From Anodontia alba (lineage: Eukaryota; Mollusca; Bivalvia; Lucinida; Lucinidae), in the NCBI GenBank assembly GCA_964016985.1, contig OZ024823.1, positions 29,429,216 through 29,493,215 of the forward strand: a DNA stretch of 64,000 nucleotides, read 5' to 3'. The notes under the pieces were generated by a model, which was not told the origin of the DNA, did not search any database, and worked only from the letters and a program-made list of their open reading frames with translations. The position numbers and the translations under genes were made by a program. Of this stretch, positions 57,255-64,000 are shown piece by piece (position 1 is the stretch's first letter; every line of letters starts with the position of its first letter).

Positions 57255-57299
57255 CCTCAAGGATCGAACCCGCAACCTATTACTTAGAAACCCGACCTT
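57255..57299 (-). repeat. tRNA-like fragment, possible SINE head
   Basis: On the minus strand GGTTGCGGGTTCGATCC (plus 57261-57277) is a good T-arm/B box, preceded by AAGGTCGGGTTTCTAAGTAA like a D-stem and anticodon region. The fragment stops at 57300, where a GGGTCAGTTTCATCAA sequence starts. It is not a complete tRNA gene. Confidence 0.5.
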
Positions 57300-57430
57300 G
57301 GGTCAGTTTCATCAATAAAGTTCGTACGATTAGGTAAATGTTCGTACGTCCTTTTTAGGAAGTGCGTACGTTGGTTTTATCAAAAGATTGCTAGAAGCTC
57401 GTACGAACGTAAATTTGCATTTCATCAAAA
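57300..57430 (+). mobile_element. GGGTCAGTTTCATCAA end with CGTACG motifs
   Basis: GGGTCAGTTTCATCAATAAA is matched in reverse complement by TTTGATGAAACAGGCCC at 63176-63192 (13 of 16 bases). CGTACG recurs four times within 70 bp (about 57323, 57344, 57367, 57391). This may be one end of a long TIR element or an independent fragment. Confidence 0.5.
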
Positions 57431-59105
57431 ACGCCGTATGTTTTACTATACTCTAATACAGAGCCACAAATTATCGCGTGCTAGATCACGTTCAGACTTA
57501 TTATAGCCGTGTAAAGTAGATTACACGACTTCAAGATATCAACAAAAAGCAAAACAGAAATTTGGAAAGTTGAAGAAATTGACTTTTTATTGGAGGAGGT
57601 GGACAAACAAAAGTCCATTTTCTCGGGAAAAGCTCTGTATTCGTAAAAAAACCTCTCAGTGGCAAGCGCTGACCACAACGGTTAAGGCTGTGTGCAGCAC
57701 CGAGAGGCCTACTCCAGATTCGCATTCCTTTTTCAAAACAATAACAATAAATTACCAGTCATTTGTATCGGGGTGCGGGTAATTACTACTTCTTTCAAAT
57801 CACTGATGTACACCCTGTACACTAGTGCTAACTGAATGTTGTAGCCCCTACCCCTCCCTCCAACTTGTGGGGCGGGTGGGTGGAGAAAGGACATATGTGT
57901 AACAGAAGATTCGAGCATAATGTTGCACTTAAAAGCAGATGCAGTACCTACTACCTTTCCGAGGTCTTTTAGAAAGAGGTTTTTTTTTGCGTGTCACCAC
58001 GCTATGAAACACACTAATGCAAAAAAATGTCTTTATTATTATTTCGTATTTTAAAAGTCCTACAATGTGCCGCAATTTCTTTAACATCGGTCTATAAATA
58101 ATAATAAAAACAATACGTCCAAAAATAATGTTGAATAAGGATTTTGCAAGGAGAAATTGTTAGCAAGGGGAGTTGATGATTACCCAGAAAAAATTAAAAG
58201 CTTTAAAATTTTATTAAACCGCATACAGCCGACACCAAAGACACAAAAACAAAGCCAGCTTGGGTCCAACATGAACAAAGGTAACAAATTGCCAAATTTC
58301 AAAATAAAAAATAAGGGTCATCTCACTTGTCTGTTCAAAATCCCAATCAAACATCATTTCAATATCATTTCTTGGATGTAAACCTGTTATTTATAGACCG
58401 ATTTTCAAACATTTTGCGGCTGATTTTAGTACTTTTGGTTTACGAAATAAAGATAAGATATCTGAATGAGAGTAATTGGGTGACGTCCAAAATTTGAGAT
58501 TTACTGACGGAATCCCGACTTCATTAGGTCATTGCGTTTTTCACTGGCTGACACCTGGTTTTACGTTGCTGGCATTTATAGTTGCTGGTGCAAAATAATA
58601 TAGTTTTAAAGAAAAAACAAACAAAAGAGCATTAGAATGGGAATAACTGTGTTCAAAATTAGGTGGGGTAAATCGTAAATTTTGATGTCGCCTATTCCGT
58701 TAAACGACTCCGCTGTGGCGTCGCCGTGAAACAAAATTCAAACTTCTGTCTTTAGATATTGTTTGGATGCACTATCGAAATATCGATGGGGTAGCATCTG
58801 CAGCATGTACCTATCGGATATTTTAGCCATTCTCATTGCGAAAATATGGGGGAAAAATAACTAAAATTCACAGGTATTTTTTCCACGAAAAACTAATATT
58901 CTGTTTGTTTGTGTTTAATAAAAAACTAAAAATAAAGTTATTCTTAATCATTCAACCTGCCTCCAAAAATTCAATCACATTGTCGACAGACCAGCCTATG
59001 AGTCAGCTACCCTGTAGTGAAAAAAGTCTTACTAAGGACACATTCATTTCCGAACTTTTTAGAAACAGTGTTTATTTTGTTTCTTTTCTAAAGTACAGTG
59101 TATTA
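57431..59105. other. intergenic, nothing recognised
   Basis: No gene or repeat family is recognised. The open frames at 57481-57918 overlap on both strands without motifs. Confidence 0.45.
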
Positions 59106-59886
<781 letters not shown>

Positions 59887-60893
59887 AAAAGGTAAGAAAA
59901 AAGACCAGGGAGTGCCACAATCACAAACCGCAGCCCTTCCCAGACCCCAAGAGGAAGACGAAACCGACAAATCTAAACAAGCACAAACCGAACAAACGTA
60001 CGAAAAGCACTAAGATTAGCTCTCTCTTCCCCAAGCGAGGTAATCGCAATACTAAAAGGACTAAAAACACAAGAACAAAATGACACACGGAAAGACATAC
60101 AACAAATCGCCTCGTAGAATAAACCACAAAGCAACAAAGAGTGAGACTAACACCGGGACAACCGCCTTAGAATGGCCGGCAGAGCAAACCACCGGGGGAT
60201 TTAAAGCACCCCCACAGCCAGCTAACTTCACCCTGGGTCCCGATGCTACTCTTAATACAGAAATACATAAACATTCGGTTCGCATAAAGGCTCCCAACTC
60301 AATCAATGCATCAAAGCGAAAACATAAAAATCAAATTAATCACTATAATAAACAAAGACGAGTACTCATGGCTAATTCTACTGTATGCCAGAGTAAATGA
60401 AAACCAATAGTTGAACCACGGCGGGCCAAGTTAAAGACAAATCGTCAAGCCCCAACCCACTGGTTAAAGTTTTACGAAGAGGCCGTCATTGAGTCTGCCC
60501 AAACCGCCCTCGTGCAATTAAAGGGTGAAGCATAGCCATCAACAATGATTGGGTTTACAACTAAGCATGCAGTCTGCCGCATAATATCCAGGCTATAGCC
60601 AATTGTTTGATAACGGTTAATAAGTTTTCTGAATTGCTCCGAAAAGTTAGATTTACCTACAATTTTTCTAAATCTGTACACTAAGTCACCGTAAAATTCG
60701 GGTTCCGATATACCTTGTTGCAGAAGTGTTTTCAAACTGACGCTATATTTTTCTAACAAGGCACTGTGTCTGCGATAAAATTTCGAAAAAGCCTTACGAA
60801 GTTTAAAATAACGATAGCCCTGCCTAAGAAGTTTGACAGTAAGGGCTTTATTACGTAGTTAAAGTCATTAAGATTTGAAGAAGCTCTGGCGAA
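59887..60893 (-). mobile_element. RetA copy f (longest), inserted in LINE
   Basis: On the minus strand: coding end ALTVKLLRQGYRYFKLRKAF, LLQQGISEPEFYGDLVYRF, IGYSLDIMRQTACLVVNPII, ending DSMTASS and a stop near 60472. Then come about 585 bp of the RetA 3' region, ending TTTTTTCTTACC and T residues. TCAA at 59883-59886 and 60894-60897 is the target duplication. Without it the host LINE reads straight through from GIRLD to TKLNVYKA. Confidence 0.9.
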
Positions 60894-62640
60894 TCAAGCC
60901 TGATTCCACTTCGATCCCAAACACTACCACGTAGTCGGCCAAATGCTGCACTAGCTTTGGCAACCCTGGCAATAACTTCATCATCAATGTGCACGACTCC
61001 TGACAATGTGCTTCCAAGGTAGGTGAACTTGTCTACCACTTGCAATCTTTGACTTTTCACTGTAATGGTGGGCTCCTTGTAAGGCTTATCCGGTGCTGGT
61101 TGATAAACCACCTTGGTCTTTTTGATGCTGATTGTGAGGTCATAGTTGTCACAGGAGTCAGGTACTTGATCTACACCGTTTTGCATCTTCTCTTCTGTTG
61201 GAGCACCCTTTGCCTTGTCATCAGCAAAGAGGAACTCGTCTAGCACCTCTTCCTGCACTTGGCTTGCAACCTTTTTATGTTGAAGAGCTTCCCATCAAAG
61301 CGATACCTTATAGGTATACCATTGTCACTATCCTGGAAAGCAGCTGTGAGCATGGAACAGAACATCATGCTGGACAGAGCTGGGGCTAGTACACAGCCTT
61401 GCTTGACACCATTTGTCAGAGGGGAATGGATCAGAAAACTCACCATCGTTTTTGACCCGTGCAAGCATACCATCGTGGAACTGCCTCATCATTTCTATGA
61501 ACTTGGTCGGACAGCCAAACTTCGCCATAATTTTCCAAAGACCCTCATAACAAAGGTCATGTAGAGGTCCAGGTTCTGTTTCTGGCAATTCTTTTGAAGC
61601 TATCTTGCGTTCAAGATCATGTCAGTTGTTCCTCTGTCCTTTCTGAATCCACACTGGCTTTCTGGTAGAAGCCCTGCCTGTTCAAGGTGTTCATTCAGTC
61701 GTTTAAGTAGAACTCTTGCAAGGACCTTCCCAGCAACTGACAATAAAGAGATGCCACGATGATTATCACACAACTGAGGATTCCCTTTCCGTTTGAATAG
61801 GTGGATAACGCATTCTTGAATTCTTGAGGGATGGCTTCTTTTCTCCACATAATGTGAAATAACTCTGTCATCTTCTTTGCAACTGTAGTTCCTCCTGCTT
61901 TGTAGATTTTAGCAGGTATTGCATCTAATCCTGGAGCCTTGCCAGATGACAGAAGTTTGATTGCTTTCACTGTTTTAGAGACGTTTGGGAACTCGTCAAG
62001 CAGCAGATTACATTCTACCTGTGGTAGTTTGTTGATAGCGTCATCATTGATAGATGATGGCCGATTAAGAACACTATCAAAGTGCTCAGCCCATCTTTTC
62101 AAGATAACCTTTTTGTCAGTCAGAAGATTAGTTCCATCTGCACTGAGAAGAGGGGTGGTTACTGAGCTCTGAGGACCATCAATTGTCTTTAGCGCATCAA
62201 AGAACTTCTTCATATCCTTTCTATCTGCTAATGACTGGATTTCATCAGCCTTACTGCTCAGCCAGGAGTCTTGCATATCTCTGGGCCTAGTCTGGACTGT
62301 CTTGCATATACAATGTATTTGAATATGCCGCTTAACTTGATACTGAGCTAGTATCACTGAGGTATACCTTGTGTTTTTTGTGTTTCTCTTCAAGGAGTAC
62401 CTGGATGTCTTCGTCATTCTCGTCAAACCAGTCTTAGTGTTTACGAGATACGGGTCCTATGGAATCCATTGCTGAAGAGTAGACTGTGTCTCTGAAGACT
62501 GTCCGGTTCTCTTCTGGATCATCTGAAGTGAGTTCCATTGCATATAATCGGCTGCAGATATCATTGATGAAAGCTTGCCTCTTGCTGTCTTCTTTCAGCT
62601 TAGAGACATCCAGTCTCTTTGGCACTTTCAAATATAAACA
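60894..62640 (-). pseudogene. endonuclease-RT LINE: linker and reverse transcriptase
   Basis: The minus-strand frames in order are: RLDVSKLKEDSKRQAF (from 62631), DSWLSSKADEIQSLADRKDM, GKAPGLDAIPAKIYKAGG, NHRGISLLSVAGKVLARVLL, CGFRKDRGTTDMI, NGVKQGCVLAPALSSMMF, LFADDKAKGAPTEEKM (catalytic FADD, about 61214-61225), LTISIKKTKVVYQPAP and FTYLGSTLSGVVHIDDEV. This is a full palm order except that motif A is missing: YMTFV (near 61560) runs straight into the GLWKIM region, losing the DLTKAFD-type segment and one catalytic Asp. Frameshifts occur near 61830 and 61590. The endonuclease domain is absent; the copy is truncated at about 62640. Confidence 0.9.
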
Positions 62641-63375
62641 CTAACACGGTATAGTGTGCTTCCGGCTTCCTCCCGCGATTGGGAAAAACTGGAGCATATG
62701 TTAAAATTTATGACAGTATGTAAAATTGTATGTGAGGAAGAACAGATTTTTTTCCTATAATGATACTTTTAGATATGTAGCATCCCTTCCCGTTTATCCA
62801 AAAAGTAGGGGTGGGCTGGGGTCGGCCAGGGTAAGCAAGTACCGGAACGCACCCAATGAAACTGTTAAGGAGCTTCGAGATTCATTTAGATAAAACATGA
62901 AATTATTGTAGTGGTGGATATATCTGTCTCTGAACACTCTAGCTGTTTTTCAACTGCGGCCGTTTGGCAGCCTCCTCAGCCTCCAATATCATTTAAAAAA
63001 ATGGCAGTCATGATCAAAACCAGTTTGAGTGGAAAATGTCGCACGATACTGAAATATATATCTTAAATTTACGACAAAAAGTAAGAACTTCGCAAATCTC
63101 TAGAGTTTGATCAAACGCGACTTTTGTCTAACGAACTTCGTACTATAGTTGTTAGACAAAACACGTCTAAAACTCTTTGATGAAACAGGCCCCTGCTCAG
63201 TACTCTAAAGAAGATATTAAATTAGTTTCAGATGTCATTTAAAAGGTATACCTTTTTAATCAATATTCGCTGAAGTGCAACATTTTTTTTATCTGCCTTG
63301 CCGAATGCTCTTTAGCTGGAGATCGATAATTGCCTATTAATCTGCAACCAAATTTAATCAATTTTAGTAAATGTG
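62641..63375. other. intergenic after LINE truncation point
   Basis: No gene seen. TTCCGGCTTCCTCCC near 62662 recalls a SINE core. TTTGATGAAACAGGCCC at 63176-63192 is the counterpart of 57300. TACTGAGCAG (minus strand) beside it could be the other half of the tRNA-like fragment at 57255. Confidence 0.45.
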
Positions 63376-63464
63376 AAAAAAAAAAACAACAAAAAAATAA
63401 CAACAAAAAACAAAAACAAAAAAACAAAACAAAAAAAAAAAAAACAAAAAAAAAACACAAAACA
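63376..63464. repeat. A-rich low-complexity tract
   Basis: AAAC and CAA units and poly-A runs. Confidence 0.95.
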
Positions 63465-64000
63465 TGATTAATTTAAAAGGTAGTTGTGGTCAGGGTACCA
63501 AAGCCGTAATCCAAACTCATAAATCCATACATGGACTAGTAATTTAAAAGTGATGTTTCTTTTTTTTATGGCTTGTTTTTTTTTTTTTAATTTTTATCTA
63601 AGAAAATATTTTTTACTTTTGTTTGCTAATTTTTACATACCGGACTCTAGAAGAGATTATCATATAGTTGTCCTACCTGTTACAGCGGGAAATCATATTT
63701 GGATTGTGTCCCTTCAAGTTAATCTGTCTGTACTTTGTTGACAGATAGTCGATGATCGATATGTGTGATACTGCTCTTGGCTATGTCAGGGTGGACATAT
63801 CACGTGAATCACAATTAGTAATCTCACAGTTTTGTGGATATTTTCTGGTCGATTCGAGGTATGTTTTTCAACCATTTTCTTTCATTTAATCTAGTTTTAG
63901 TCACTACAGCTTGTGCAGCGTACCAAGTCATTGAAAACATTTATTCGGTTCTGTTACCTTTTAAACAAAATATATACAGTTTGCTTAAAATGTCTGTCAG
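63465..64000. other. intergenic, nothing recognised
   Basis: AT-rich end of the window, with T-runs near 63559 and 63580. No feature is supported. Confidence 0.5.

Noticed and set aside
57255..57299. Complete tRNA gene
   Set aside because: Only the B-box half is present with no acceptor stem pairing.

Overview
The window is nuclear DNA of an animal, most likely a heterodont bivalve mollusc. This is inferred from repeat types I associate with clam and mussel genomes: CAGATCAGCCTGCGCA-type units, GGCAAACAG...CTGTTTGCC hairpins, 'TTAGCTCACCTG' elements and 'GCAGACGACATTT' elements. The species cannot be named. The DNA is AT-rich and full of microsatellites. I found no host gene that I could support. 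Every recognisable coding stretch is a decayed retrotransposon fragment, and most other open frames are low complexity or lie inside repeats. Spliced host exons with short coding parts could still be missed.

Layout. 1-9.4 kb: small palindromic DNA elements (Pal elements, TTAA-flanked MITEs, hairpins). 9.46-12.13 kb and 19.05-20.94 kb: two copies of a segmental duplication. 12.1-19 kb: LINE debris (Tx1/L1-like endonuclease, a second LINE reverse transcriptase) with 3'-anchored copies of a retroelement family called RetA here. 21.7-22.8 kb: Tx1/L1-like reverse transcriptase split by a Pal element. 25.6-27.6 kb: an array of about 140-bp monomers inside a 'TTAGCTCACCTG' element. 28.9-33.8 kb: a pair of matching inverted ends. 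33.0-37.8 kb: a 1.58-kb unit in three tandem copies. 39.7-40.4 kb: a tRNA-derived SINE beside a tandem array built from its tail. 42.6-45.4 kb: a minus-strand CR1/Daphne-like LINE interrupted by RetA. 46.36-47.96 kb: a long inverted-repeat element holding a Pal copy. 49.3-49.6 kb: a LINE 3' end. 50.3-55.3 kb: an array of about 80-bp monomers with three kinds of insertion. 55.8-56.5 kb: tandem duplications. 59.2-62.6 kb: a minus-strand endonuclease-reverse-transcriptase LINE split by RetA.

The most unusual system is the Pal family. It has 9 copies of about 240-280 bp, a 20-bp terminal inverted repeat (CATTACGAAAACAYGCCTAT) and a central palindrome with arms of about 49 bp around one base. Three insertions can be compared with an unoccupied version inside this same window, and all three indicate no target-site duplication (at most 1 bp). 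RetA insertions in the same window do show duplications (TCAA, TTTTGC, GCAT), so the method can detect them. Nesting gives relative ages: LINEs are oldest, RetA and Pal copies landed in them, and some tandem amplification is very recent (an identical 150-bp duplication at 56171-56470).
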